A stretch of 64,000 nt of DNA from Tridacna crocea (Eukaryota; Mollusca; Bivalvia; Cardiida; Cardiidae). Shown here one piece after another: positions 10,774-20,558 of the stretch. The position numbers and the translations under genes were made by a program. The notes below the pieces were generated by a model. That model was not told the origin of the DNA. It did no database searches and saw only the letters and a program-made list of their open reading frames with translations. Each line of letters begins with the position of its first letter. Position 1 is the first letter of the stretch. The DNA is taken from assembly GCA_943736015.1 (NCBI GenBank), contig OX031071.1, positions 14,232,119-14,296,118 of the forward strand, written 5' to 3'.

Positions 10774-11081
10774 TAGACCATGAACAGATTTATATCTATA
10801 TTAGAACTACCATGTGCCCAAAAAAAGAATCTTTACTAATAGTTTTCATGTTTATTCCTACAGAAATAGGTATATGAGAACATAATATGATATCATTCAT
10901 ACGAAAACAGATAGTTGTCAAAGAGTTCATTTCTTTTTTCTGCATTGTTCATATTTGTATTCGCAAAAATTACTGATATACAGGGATTTTTTTTAATTAA
11001 ATCATAAATTACATAATTGAAATAAGCACAGTTCAATACAAATTTCAAAATAATAGTCAGATTTGCCTTTGTCATATTCAT

Positions 11082-11095
11082 GTAGAGTCCGTAAC
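11082..11095 (+). other. GTAGAGTCCGTAAC motif
   Basis: One-base variant of the motif, 322 bases after the previous copy. Confidence 0.8.
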
Positions 11096-11433
11096 CAAAT
11101 TTACAGCTTTTTCGTTTTCAAAATTTGAATTGATATAGACAGAGTCTGATAAAACTTTTTTATTTCTTTATGTTGATTATAAGTTAAACTTCAAGTTTTG
11201 TGTAATAATAGTGTCTAAAGATGAGAACTTTATTTTTGAGCAGAGTTGAAACATGGCAATTTTTCAGCAATATTTTTTGCAAGATTTCTTGTAAGGATTA
11301 TGAGATGTAATTATCATTTTGGGTTGTATTTTTTGTTTTATACCAGTTAAAAATATGAGGAAATTTGAACTGTATGACATAAAAAAAAAAGAAAAACATA
11401 ATTTCAAGTATTTTATTGATGTTATATCCCTGT

Positions 11434-11447
11434 GTAGTGTCCGTAAC
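11434..11447 (+). other. GTAGTGTCCGTAAC motif
   Basis: Exact plus-strand copy, 352 bases after the previous one. Confidence 0.85.
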
Positions 11448-11689
11448 AAGCTCTAGAAGGTCAATTTGTCTGCTACCAAAAACTGTATTTCGTGCGCAGC
11501 AATCTACAAGATATTTTGGTTTCTTGAACTTAAAGCATAGTACTAAATGAAAAACTACTTCTTTTGTCAATTTAGGGACCTTCATTTTTCACCCCCAAGT
11601 GCAACACTACTGTTCCCTATATTGTGTCTTACCCGTTAAGGTACACCAGATTCTTGAAAGCAATGCCAAGCTGAACTTTATACTCGTCC

Positions 11690-11792
11690 TATTGAAAGTA
11701 TTTGCAGACGACAAATTAAATGCTTATAGTGTTTTCAAAGGTCTTCACTCTCATGGTGCTTTGATCTCGGGATTGTGTAGTCAAGGGTGGCC
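11690..11792 (+). repeat. Family A MITE, internal deletion derivative
   Basis: Joins TTGAAAGTATTTGCAGACGACAAA directly to GTTTTCAAAGG and GGGATTGTGTAGTCAAGGG, so the hairpin core has been lost. Confidence 0.7.
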
Positions 11793-11854
11793 ACTATGCC
11801 AGAAGCGATGTGAATTTTGCTTGCATGCACTGTCACTATTTTCCGGACATGGGG

Positions 11855-12060
11855 TCCTGGGCCCGTATTCACCAACCATTCTTGAGAATATTCTTAGTCT
11901 TATTCTCCAAGATTTTCTACATCTGTAAGTAACACAACTTCTGATTGGCTAAACCGAATGGTTTAGCCAATCAGAAGTTGTGTTACTTACAGATGTAGAA
12001 AATTCTGGAGAATAAGACAAAGAATGTTCTTAAGAATGGTTGGTGAATACGGGCCCAGGA
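11855..12060. repeat. Family L hairpin MITE with 101 bp arms
   Basis: Arms 11855-11955 and 11960-12060 are near-perfect complements around a 4-base loop (GAAT). The ends are TCCTGGGCCCGTATTC and its complement. GGGCCCGTATTCACC termini are known to me from widespread invertebrate MITEs; the superfamily is not decided here. Confidence 0.9.
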
Positions 12061-12159
12061 TTGCTCCGTGGCCGAGGATGTGTATAAATCAAGAGAATCT
12101 ACTTTCGATTTAAACAATTGTCCTTTTTTTCCAAGACAACGTAAGGCAACGGCCGGGAT

Positions 12160-12616
12160 GTAATGCAGAGAAATGACCCTACCCTACAAAATGAACCCGA
12201 GGCATTATTCTACGTAGAGAAATGACCCATAGGTCACTTCACTACGTAGAGGAATGTCCCGGGTCATTATTCTACGTAGAGAAATGACCCTCTGGGGTCT
12301 TTTCCCTATGTAGAATTATGACCCAGATAATTCCTCTATGTAGAGGAATGACCCATAACGACCCATGGGTCATTTCACTACGTACAGGAATGACTCACTC
12401 GGGTCATTATTCTACGTAGGGAAATGACCCTCTGGGGTCATGTCTCTAAGTAAAATGATGACCAAGGTCATTCCTCTACGTGGAGAAATGACCCATTCAT
12501 TCCTCTACGTAGAGAAATGACCCATGGGTCATTCCTCTGCGTAGAGAAAGGACCATGGGTCATTCCTCCACGTACGGAAATGACCCACGGAGGGAGGGTC
12601 ATTTCTCTGCATTACA
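12160..12616. repeat. Array of CTCTACGTAGAG palindromes between inverted ends
   Basis: More than a dozen short units alternate ACGTAGAGAAATGACCC with its complement. Most are centred on the palindrome CTCTACGTAGAG, others on CATGGG or CCCGGG junctions. The array begins GTAATGCAGAGAAATGACCC and ends with its complement, so it looks like one unit multiplied inside terminal inverted repeats. No coding capacity. Confidence 0.9.
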
Positions 12617-12850
12617 CCAGCTAAAAGAAATGAAATCCGTTCAACACTCGAAAATAGTAAGCTGCTGTCTTAGTATATATAAAAAAAACTGTTGAAAGGT
12701 GACTTAAGAAACAAATTCTAAATAAATATATCTTGACCCTACACTAGAAGACGTTTTACCCGTTTGCAACCAAAATTATACAATGGAACGTAAACATCTA
12801 CCAACGGAGCGAAAGGGGCTTATTGATAAAGATTTTTATAGACATTTAAA
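12617..12850. other. Unannotated stretch
   Basis: AT-rich sequence between the palindromic array and family E; nothing recognised. Confidence 0.4.
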
Positions 12851-13497
12851 TTATTAGTTGTACAGTCAGGTGGCAGGGGACTTGGAAACTTGTTCACGCC
12901 TGTGGTGAGTCATGTCGCCCCGAGCCGAAGGCGAGGTGGTGACATTATTTGACACAGCTGTGAACAAGTTTCCAAGTCCCCTTCCACCTGACCGTACAAC
13001 GAATTTATTATACTGCAAAGTTTTACCCTTTCAAAGCACGTTTAGCGAAATTTTCCTGTATTATAATCTCACGAATCGAGTATGCCACCCTTTCAAAGCA
13101 CGTTAAGCGAAATTTACCTGTATTATAATCTCACAAATCGAGTATGGTGACGAAATAGAAATTCCCTTCTGAGTGCCCCAATACAATAAAAACTGACGTC
13201 ACTTGAAACTGACGTCACTAAAACGTGCAGTTTGGTGCATAAATGCGCAGTCTGGTGATCGATCGACGCCGCCATTTTGGATGTTGTGTTGCACGTGTAG
13301 TGATGTTTACGGGGCCCTCAAAAGGGAAACTGGTTTTACGTGGTTTTTGCCTGGGAACATGACATATGTTCCCGGCATGTTAACCTATCAGATTGCGAGA
13401 AATTTCTTTGCAGTATAATAATATTAGTTGTACGGTCAGGTGGCAGGGGACTTTGAAATTTGTTCACGGCTGTGCTGAATAATGTCGCCACCTCGCC
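12851..13497 (+). repeat. Family E repeat, copy 2 with start of a second unit
   Basis: Full unit from TTATTAGTTGTACAGTCAGG to TTGCAGTATAATAA, then a truncated second unit at 13425-13497. A 63 bp segment (CCTTTCAAAGCACG to TCGAGTATG) is duplicated in tandem at about 13020-13146. CCGCCATTTTGG lies near 13268 and TGACGTCAC near 13192. Confidence 0.88.
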
Positions 13498-13498
13498 G

Positions 13499-13612
13499 AA
13501 CAATGTTTTCTTCCCTCCCTAAAAGAAATTTCAAATTTTCAGTCGCTTTCATTTGTCGTCTGCAAATGTTTTCAATTTGGACCAGTCTAGAATTTTGTCG
13601 TTTGGTAAAGAG
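13499..13612. repeat. Family A MITE, right half only
   Basis: Begins AACAATGTTTTC and continues through TTGTCGTCTGCAAATGTTTTC and GACCAGTCTAGAATTTTGTC to TTTGGTAAAGAGTAA. It breaks family E at its 5' side. Confidence 0.8.
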
Positions 13613-13985
13613 TAAAGCTTAAATGCCAACTGTTGTCAGATTCTTTTATCACACAATTGTATCTCAAGAACAATATACAGACGTCGTCATTGAAAAGTCA
13701 TTCCAACCGATAGAATTGTTACGATATAATAGCTTCCGGCGATGTCCTTAACCGGAAATGCAGTTTTCGTGTCATGTCGTGATGTCGGTTGAGTTATGGG
13801 TATTATTATAAGTCGGATACACAGTTGAGTAAACTAAAGATATAAGTTTACTAATAACAGCATGACTAGAAATTAATAAAAGAATTTCGATAAAGCACCA
13901 GAAGAACCTTTCTTTCTGTCTTTCATTCTTTGCTGAAAATGATCTGTTTTCATAATATAATATTTGGCTCTATAGGTTTTACAGT
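13613..13985. other. Unannotated stretch
   Basis: Nothing recognised. Confidence 0.4.
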
Positions 13986-15960
13986 TGGTTAATCTTTCAT
14001 TCGGTCTCTGAATGGCCGATTCAGTCGGTCAATTGTTTATTTAGTCTGTCCATCGTTCACTCATTCTATGAATTGTTCATTAAGATAACCGATTGTTCAT
14101 TTACTCGATCGATCATCTAGTCAATCAGTTGTTCATTCTGTCAATCAATCGTTCAGTAAATCTGTTCACCCTTGATTTAATCAATTGTTACGGGAGACCA
14201 CTCTTTCATGCATGGCTTCGTCCCGATTTAAATACAATACTGACAACTGCGAAAAGCCCCCGTCAGACCAAATTAGAACTTTGAACGTCTTACCCCGTCA
14301 TGAAATGATCGAAAAACGGGTTGCGGTCGGGACTGAACGTGTAATTTTGGCCTGATTGATGCTAGAAGCCCCTTGTATCACCAAACATGTTCTTAGAAAG
14401 TTTATCCCGGTCAACAAAATCGTAAAACGGGCTGCGGTCGGAATAAGACATGAAATTTCGGTCGGAAATTTGCAAACGCAGTATCAATTGATGCATGACT
14501 GCACCAGTCTTTATTAGGATCGAAGAACGGCAGTTCCGTTTGTAACTTTGTTGTACGTCCATCTCGTTTTAATTTCGTTGTCACTCCGTCTAATTGTAAG
14601 ACGGGACGGACGGCAAGAAATTTTGAGAACACATTTGTTGCGAACTTTCATGATCGTAACCAAATCAATAGTTTATTCAGTCAATCAATCGTTCGTTCGG
14701 TCATTCAACCAATACATTATTCATTCATTCATTCATTCAATCAATCAATCAATCAATCTTTCATCAAGGCTGTCAAGCGTTCTTTCAAACAGCCAATTGT
14801 TAATTCATTTTGTCAACGCGTCTGTTATACTTTCTTTCTTCCTGTCCAACAGTCGTTCATTCAGTCTGTCAACCTTCCATTTAGTCTATCAATTGTCATT
14901 CAGACTGTCTGTCCTTGATTTCATCAATCAATTATTTACTCGGTCAATCATTTGTCATTCATCTAGCCAATCATTCATATAATCAATGAATGGTTCAGTT
15001 TATGTCTTTCGTCCAGTCAACCAATCATTCATTTATTAAGTAAACCATTCAACTGTTCATTCAGCCAGTCAAACTTTCATCCACTCTGTTCAACGTTCAT
15101 TTCAATATCCAATCCCTCGTTCATTCATTCATTTAGTCATTCAATTGTTTGTTGATTAAATTAGCTATTGATTTTTGTCAATAAATAGGTCATTCTGTTA
15201 ATCAATCGTTTATTTAACTAATCTCTCACCCAATCTGTCAACCCTCACGAGATCAGTAGAGCATTCATTCTGACGGTCAATTTTTCAAATAGATGGATAT
15301 TTGTTCATTCAGACTGCCAGTCTTTTATTTAGCCTGTCAAGTGTTCATTTATCTCATAAGTCATTTAGTCTGACAATCTTTCATGCAGTCAGTTGCTGGA
15401 TCATTCAGTAAATGTAAATCAATTGTTGGTCAGTCTGCGATGCGTATTTAAAGCCTGTCCATTGTCGACTTATTCTGCTAATAATTCATTCAGTTTTTTC
15501 CATCTGTCATTCATTCAGTCATTGGTTCATTCATTAGTATATCAGTCTTTCAATCTGGCAGTCCTTTATGCATCAAGTTTATCGTTCATTAACCCAGACA
15601 ACTTTCATTTACTATCGATCATTTTGTAAATCGTTCATTTAGCAACAAAAGGTTTCAAACAGTCAGTAAATGGTTCAGTCAGTCGGCAAATCATTCAGTC
15701 AGACAGTCAGTTGGTCGTTCAATCTGTCAGTCGTTGATTCAGTCTGTCACCCGTTCATTCAGTGTGTTATAGTTCCATCCAGTCAGTGAATTTTTATTCA
15801 TTCTATTGATTGCTCATCCAGTCTGCCTAGCATTCATTCAGTCTTTCAATCTTCCACTCTGTCTTTCAATCATTTATTTGGTCTGTCAACTGTTCTACCA
15901 GTCTTTCGACTTTTCATTCAGTCTTTCAATCATTCAACCACTCAAAAAAGCATTAATTCG
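13986..15960 (+). repeat. Degenerate CATT/GTCA tetranucleotide tract, about 2 kb
   Basis: Almost every position can be read as variants of TTCA, GTCA, ATCA and GTCTG in a four-base rhythm, with pure ATTC and AATC runs near 14718-14757. A non-repetitive block at about 14184-14640 interrupts it. A 144-codon frame at 14548-14982 is rich in Ser, Ile, Phe and Leu because of the repeat and is not a gene. Confidence 0.85.
14187..14290 (+). repeat. SINE 5' piece (same family as 24.6-25.2 kb)
   Basis: ACGGGAGACCACTCTTTCATGC and ATGGCTTCGTCCCGATTTAAA match the segment that lies upstream of the tRNA-like head in the two SINE copies near 24.8 and 25.1 kb. The tRNA-like part is absent. Confidence 0.65.
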
Positions 15961-16198
15961 GTTATGACATTTACCTTATAAATTTATTACGAATTGAAAT
16001 GGACTGAAAGGGAACTCAAGTCTCGTGAATGAGAGGTTTGTTCTCCCTTCCAAATCACCATTTTCCAGAGATATGACTCTCAGCAATAATATTTGATAAA
16101 ACAAGACAGAATGAAGATGTAGCAAAAATTGATAAATGCATAACTAAGACGATGCATTGGCGCAATCAGCGAGCTCATCCAAACCAATAGGTTAAGAC
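15961..16198. other. Unannotated stretch
   Basis: Nothing recognised between the tetranucleotide tract and the LINE remnant. Confidence 0.4.
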
Positions 16199-17330
16199 TA
16201 GTGACTTTTTCTAATTTCAAATACTATATGAAAATGTAATTTCGCCATTTTTCTAATAATAATGGGTTCTCTGTCGATATTATCCCATGAAAGAAATTCT
16301 GATCGGTAGACTAAATCCAAATATATTTTCTCTAGCAGCATTGTAAGCATTGCATTCACATAAAAATGAAATTCGGACTCTATAACAGAAATTTCTTTAC
16401 ATTGGCAGTAAGGACAATACATCTATAATTTCTATCCAATCCAATATGTCTTCCTTTCTCTATCATCAAATCATCGAAATTTTGCAAGCACCTCTTTATA
16501 TGGAGAGTGCAGATTTACATAAAGATACTCTTCAGGTGTTAGATATGACTTTTAGCATTTATGAATGTCTGCTTTGCTTGTGTTTGTAAGAGAATAATGC
16601 CATTTTTGAGAATGAATGCCTTTCAATCTGATCTTAATAGGTTGTTTTTTATGAATTGAATACTGTCTCAGACGTCTTTGGCTATCCAATATAAAACCAA
16701 AACCCAAGAAGAATAAAAGGTGTTTGATAGACCCTACCCACCCTTATTCATCTTAACCTTTACGCAAATTGTAACACATGTGAGGGGAGCGATTTGGCTC
16801 CATTTGAAGTAACTTAACCTAATTGATACATTGAGTCATGTAAAAAGTACAAAGAGGTAATCAACCACATTCTCCATATACAAAAACGTTCGATGTTTGT
16901 TCTGGCAGGTTACAAATTACAATACCGCTTACAAAAATACAAATAAACGGATCCAACAGTCTTATTTAATTCATATCCCCAGATTTCATAACCATAGTAT
17001 AATATAGGTCGTATAATACGGTTCAAAAGTTTGAATATTTCATCTGGCTAAAATTATATTGGCATTGGAAAATACAGGATACTGCTTTACAGGCTTGTTT
17101 AGCAGCTAATTCATGTGTTTTCCCCACGAAAGTTTTGGTGTCATGTAAACACCCTGATATCTATAAAGTGAAACGACCTCGATAATCTTATCTTCAAAGT
17201 ACCCTTTCTCATGCTCTTTTAGATGGCCACCATTTTGAAATAGAATGATTTTTTTTTTCTAAACTGACAAGCATATTGACTTCGTTACAAATACTAGGAA
17301 ACAATACAATTCCTTTGGTTACAGGGATAG
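16199..17330 (-). pseudogene. Non-LTR retrotransposon (LINE) reverse transcriptase, decayed C-terminal part
   Basis: Reading the minus strand in several frames gives, in order, motifs typical of the region after the catalytic site of LINE reverse transcriptases: FQNGGHLKEHEKGYFEDK (about 17190-17240), VVSLYRYQGVYMTPKLSW, LAAKQACKAVSCIF, RPILYYGYEIWGYE (about 16965-17010), VYGECG, LAKFR (about 16475), GRHIGLDRN, then CPYCQC with FHFY spacing as in the terminal zinc-binding motif (16350-16422). At least two frameshifts and three stops break it. Nothing upstream of the thumb region was identified, so the copy is 5' truncated or too decayed. The clade is unassigned. It makes no functional protein. 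Confidence 0.85.
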
Positions 17331-17399
17331 AAAAACCCAGACTGTGAAATTATGTTTCATGTCCATTGGGGTTGCCATTCTCTCAGAAATCTTTAATTA

Positions 17400-17575
17400 A
17401 CCCCCGATCTTTCTGCAAAACAGCGTCAAGTAATTCCCAGCAATTTCCAGCAAGCAAATTGTTTAGATTTTCACACACAAAACAAAAATCTCAGGTCGTT
17501 AAGAGCCTTGGGAAAAAAGAGTTTGGAAACATTATGGGAAAAGAAGAAAATAATGGTGATTGGGACTATAAAGGT
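17400..17575. repeat. Family A MITE, possible remnant
   Basis: GGTCGTTAAGAGCC, GGAAACATTATGGGAAAAGAAG and AAAATAATGG recall the left half of the core. Ends are not defined. Confidence 0.35.
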
Positions 17576-17711
17576 TAGGATAAGCATAGATCGTTATCGG
17601 TTGATGCTTAAGTTATGCTGACTCATCAATACGATTTTGAGATATTCTGGTTTCAAAAACCGCTGTTTAGATTACAAATCGTAGTTCTGTTTTACTTTGG
17701 TGCATTTAAAG

Positions 17712-17912
17712 TCTTTTCAAGAGAACACAACTTTACACTCCACGAAAGTAAAAAGGTTTGCAGAAGACAATTGAAATGACAAAAATGACTGTATATGTCC
17801 TTGATAGCATGGAAAACATTGTGGGGAAAGAAGAAAATGATGCTCCTTTTCCCAATGTTTTCAAAGGGCTTTTTCTCCCCCAGGGATTGTTTGATAAAAA
17901 GTTACATGCATC
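17712..17912. repeat. Family A MITE, shortened core
   Basis: GTTTGCAGAAGACAA, GATAGCATGGAAAACATTGTGG, GAAAATGATGCTCCTTTTCCC, TGTTTTCAAAGGGC and AGGGATTGTTTGATAAA follow the family order. The hairpin loop has been cut down. Confidence 0.72.
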
Positions 17913-18174
17913 ACCCATTGCGGTGCAGTATAAGATGACTTTGTGAACAGTCGAATCCACATTATTCAAAGTCGTTAGGAGCAAGACAGCTCAAGTGCAT
18001 TGGTTGACGCTGTATTTGAATTCGTTAAAGTAGCATTATCTATTTTTGTTTTGGCAGTAGTATAATATTCACTTATTGACTTTTCTGTTTGTGTATCACG
18101 ACTGATGTAACTCGTTGCTTTTGTCTTAACTGCTTTTGTTGTACCAAATTAATGGGTCTTTTAAACGTTTTCCA
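17913..18174. other. Unannotated stretch
   Basis: Nothing recognised. Confidence 0.4.
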
Positions 18175-18178
18175 TTAA

Positions 18179-18389
18179 CCATATTCCTGTTAGGTAAGTG
18201 AAATAAAGCTTTCACACCGATAGCAAAACAACAGAAAAAAAAATTATCTGAAAATGGTTTTGGGTGGAAAATTTGTCTTTTCCCGACAGTGTAGATCTAA
18301 GATCAGACTGCACAGTATGATCTGTGCAGTATGATCTTGATCTAAGCTGTCGGAAAAAGGTCTTTGAGTCTATATTAACAGCCCGAGGG
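18179..18389. repeat. Family B TTAA-type MITE
   Basis: TTAA at 18175-18178 and 18390-18393. Left CATATTCCTGTTAGGTAAGTG, a CCGATAGCAAAAC block, then the hairpin around 18290-18355 with an internal repeat of the GATCTGTGCAGTATGATC loop. Right end CCCGAGGG. Confidence 0.82.
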
Positions 18390-18640
18390 TTAAGACTATT
18401 GTATAGAGTGTAACACGTGATATCTTCCTTCACGTTCGAGTAATTATACGGTCTAGAGAAAATAGGAGAGGATAGAATGGTTTTATTTCTTTACGGTTCG
18501 GACGTGCTTCACAATTGGGAATTCAGTAATACGTGTGCTTGATAAAAGATGGGTTAGTTATTTCTTATAGGAACGAAAAAGAATTTGTAGGAAGTAATAC
18601 AATAGAGAATGAAAGATGGAAGAATAGTCGGAGGGGTATA
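18390..18640. other. Unannotated stretch
   Basis: Nothing recognised. Confidence 0.4.
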
Positions 18641-18644
18641 GCGT

Positions 18645-18740
18645 GGAAAGAAAAGAAAAGAAAAGAAAAGAAAGAAAGAAAGACAGACAGAAAGAAAGAA
18701 AGTAAGAGAAAAAGTAAGAAAAAAAGAAAGAAAGAACACT
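18645..18740 (+). repeat. GAAA/GAAAA purine microsatellite
   Basis: Runs of AAAAG then AAAG with a few GACA and GTAA variants. Overlapping frames rich in Lys or Phe are artefacts. Confidence 0.95.
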
Positions 18741-19012
18741 CGTACGATCATGAAACTCCTGTGGGAAAATTAGATCGATTATCAAACGACGGCAGAAATC
18801 GTAGGTTATTTCTGAGGACGCAATGTTAACGCATGTGGCATTTGATTGATGGCATGCCTAAGATAAAAGCAGCCTATAGCACAACTGAAAGTATGACAGC
18901 TGATAAAAATGCACCAAATACTCCCAGTACTTCAAGCGCTTTGATTTTGATTTGAGACCATTCACATTCTTTAAACTTCCTATGCTGTAGTGCTTCTCCT
19001 AACGTGCATTTT
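18741..19012. other. Unannotated stretch
   Basis: Nothing recognised. Confidence 0.4.
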
Positions 19013-19090
19013 ATAATTTTTCCGAGAGTGTACACTAAAGTCAGACTACACAAACGCACAGTATGATCTTGATCTACACTCGATATCTCC
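19013..19090. repeat. Family B hairpin, decayed
   Basis: AGTCAGACTACAC and GCACAGTATGATCTTGATCTACACTC are the two arms of the B core with many changes. Confidence 0.65.
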
Positions 19091-19256
19091 CTATGATTGG
19101 TTGAAATCATAATAGTTACAGTTATATTTCGAAAATCTGTATAATAGCATGCAATTACTTCACACTCACTATTTAACGTCCAATGACGCTTTAATACCAT
19201 CACGTATGCACAGAATATCTTGGCCCATATTTGACACTGTAGAGTTTAAACGGATA

Positions 19257-19355
19257 TTTCAGGACGAGGCAGAGTCCGATATAGATTTTTCAGAAGGAGG
19301 CAAGAGTCCAATATGGATTTCTCAAGACGAGGCTAGAGTCCCGAATATCGATATT
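19257..19355 (+). repeat. 33 bp minisatellite, three units
   Basis: Three imperfect units of TTCAGGACGAGGCAGAGTCC followed by a GATATAGATTT-like stretch. It is open in one frame for 92 codons (19149-19427), which may be chance. Confidence 0.7.
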
Positions 19356-19556
19356 GAACCGGAAGAGAAGTCTACCGAAGTCCGTTGTAAAAGAACAACT
19401 TCAAAACCCTCTTTTGATATGTTTTGATTTTTTCTGTTTTCAATCATTCAAATTAAAATGGCCCTTTATTTGTAGTTTTCTTTAAAGTCAATACGAAATG
19501 TGAAATTAAGCGGTCATTTAACATGCTTGGGTACCACACTGAATTCAACTGGGTTT

Positions 19557-19636
19557 GTACACTGCAGAACCGATCTATATTATAGACGAGGCTGTTTGTC
19601 GCCTCGTCCAAAATATAGACTGGTTCTGCAGTGTAC
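19557..19636. repeat. 80 bp hairpin element
   Basis: Arms 19557-19592 and 19601-19636, starting GTACACTGCAGAACC and ending GGTTCTGCAGTGTAC, around an 8-base loop. Inner arm AGACGAGGC. Confidence 0.85.
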
Positions 19637-19675
19637 TTATCCAATAGATTTCAGTATTGTACAAAAGCATGTTAA

Positions 19676-19896
19676 CCTATTACCACACAATCCCTACTTT
19701 TGACGCCCCTGAGAAAGAAGCCTTTTGAAAACACTGTAGGAAAAGGAGAAAATGCTGGTAACCAGCATTTTCTCCTTTTCCCATAGTGTTTTCTACCCTT
19801 CCCAGAACCAATTTCAATTTTTCAGTCACCTTTATATTGTCGTCTGCAAATGCTTTCATTTTGAGCCAGTCTAAAATGTTGTCGTGTGGTAAAGAG
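19676..19896. repeat. Family A TTAA-type MITE, full copy
   Basis: Exact TTAA at 19672-19675 and 19897-19900. Orientation is opposite to the copy at 2810: CACACAATCCC end first, hairpin GGAGAAAATGCTGG in the middle, TTGTCGTGTGGTAAAGAG at the end. Confidence 0.9.
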
Positions 19897-19976
19897 TTAA
19901 ATAACCTCGCATTGAAGCATCAATCAACAATATAATTATTTACAAGATAGGATAAGTGTTTAGCCCTTCAACCCAA

Positions 19977-20055
19977 ATGAGTTAAAATGGGGGCTGAGCG
20001 GACGGAAAGATTAAGATCAGGCTGCATAGACCGTTCATTTTGACCTTGAATCATA
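19977..20055. repeat. Possible family B/J remnant
   Basis: GGCTGAGCGGACGG, AAGATCAGGCTGCATAGACC resemble the B and J hairpin arm, but the second arm is not preserved. Confidence 0.3.
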
Positions 20056-20130
20056 ACATCCGCTCCTTTTAGTCAAGCAGCTAAAAAAGATATTATGTGC
20101 GGTGTCCATGGCTGTGAGGGGAAAAAAAGA

Positions 20131-20153
20131 GGGGGGGGGGGGGGGGGGGGGGG
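20131..20153 (+). repeat. Homopolymer run of 23 G
   Basis: Uninterrupted G run flanked by further G-rich sequence; may fold into G-quadruplexes. Length in the assembly may be unreliable. Confidence 0.9.
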
Positions 20154-20159
20154 AAAGAG

Positions 20160-20215
20160 GGGGCTCGTGACCATAAGATCCTGAGTTCGATACCCGGGAG
20201 CAGGTGGCAACTTAG
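20160..20215 (+). repeat. tRNA-like SINE fragment
   Basis: GAGTTCGATACCCGG fits a pol III B box (GGTTCGANTCC) preceded by ACCATAAGATCCT as in tRNA-derived SINE heads. The A-box side is replaced by the G run. Confidence 0.5.
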
Positions 20216-20555
20216 GGATTATTCTTTGGCACATATATTCGGCTCGAGTACTAGTTTAGTTCCCATCAAGCAGGATCGAGAAAGATTAGTATCGTATAAG
20301 TTGTTTAAACTTGTTTCTCAATCCTTCTGAGATTCGTATTTTCGGCTGCAAGAATGGGGCGAGTTCATAGTATTTGGCGCAAGAGAGTTGACAACCCATT
20401 AACAGGGTAGTTCTGTTCTGTTCTGTTTAATAATTTTTTCTTTCAAACGAAAGGCCAATATAATTAAAACATCTTCATACAATGACAAAATTAAGTTTCC
20501 AGAGAGCGTGAATAAAGTCAAATCAGCGTCAAAGATCCTTTCGTTTTGTGCCACT
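20216..20555. other. Unannotated stretch
   Basis: Nothing recognised. Confidence 0.4.
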
Positions 20556-20558
20556 AAT

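Larger units (their letters stand above)
6520..11635. mobile_element. Large 5.1 kb element with 21 bp terminal inverted repeats
   Basis: The left end CGGGTAAGACACAATATAGG at 6520 is repeated as its exact complement ending at 11635. The right end is followed by TTAA and the left end preceded by CTTA, which fits a TTAA target with one base lost. The interior is AT-rich, without a coding frame, and holds eight copies of GTAGTGTCCGTAAC or its complement. A SINE-like block, a Pearl-like element, a T repeat and a hairpin have inserted. It would be a non-autonomous DNA transposon. The claim rests on only 21 bp at each end plus the internal motif, so it could be wrong. Confidence 0.55.

Noticed and set aside
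12160..12616. CRISPR array
   Set aside because: Units are palindromic and inverted, spacers are neither unique nor constant in length, and the DNA is animal-like.
14548..14982. 144-codon frame
   Set aside because: Lies in the CATT/GTCA tract; the Ser/Ile/Phe-rich peptide is produced by the repeat.
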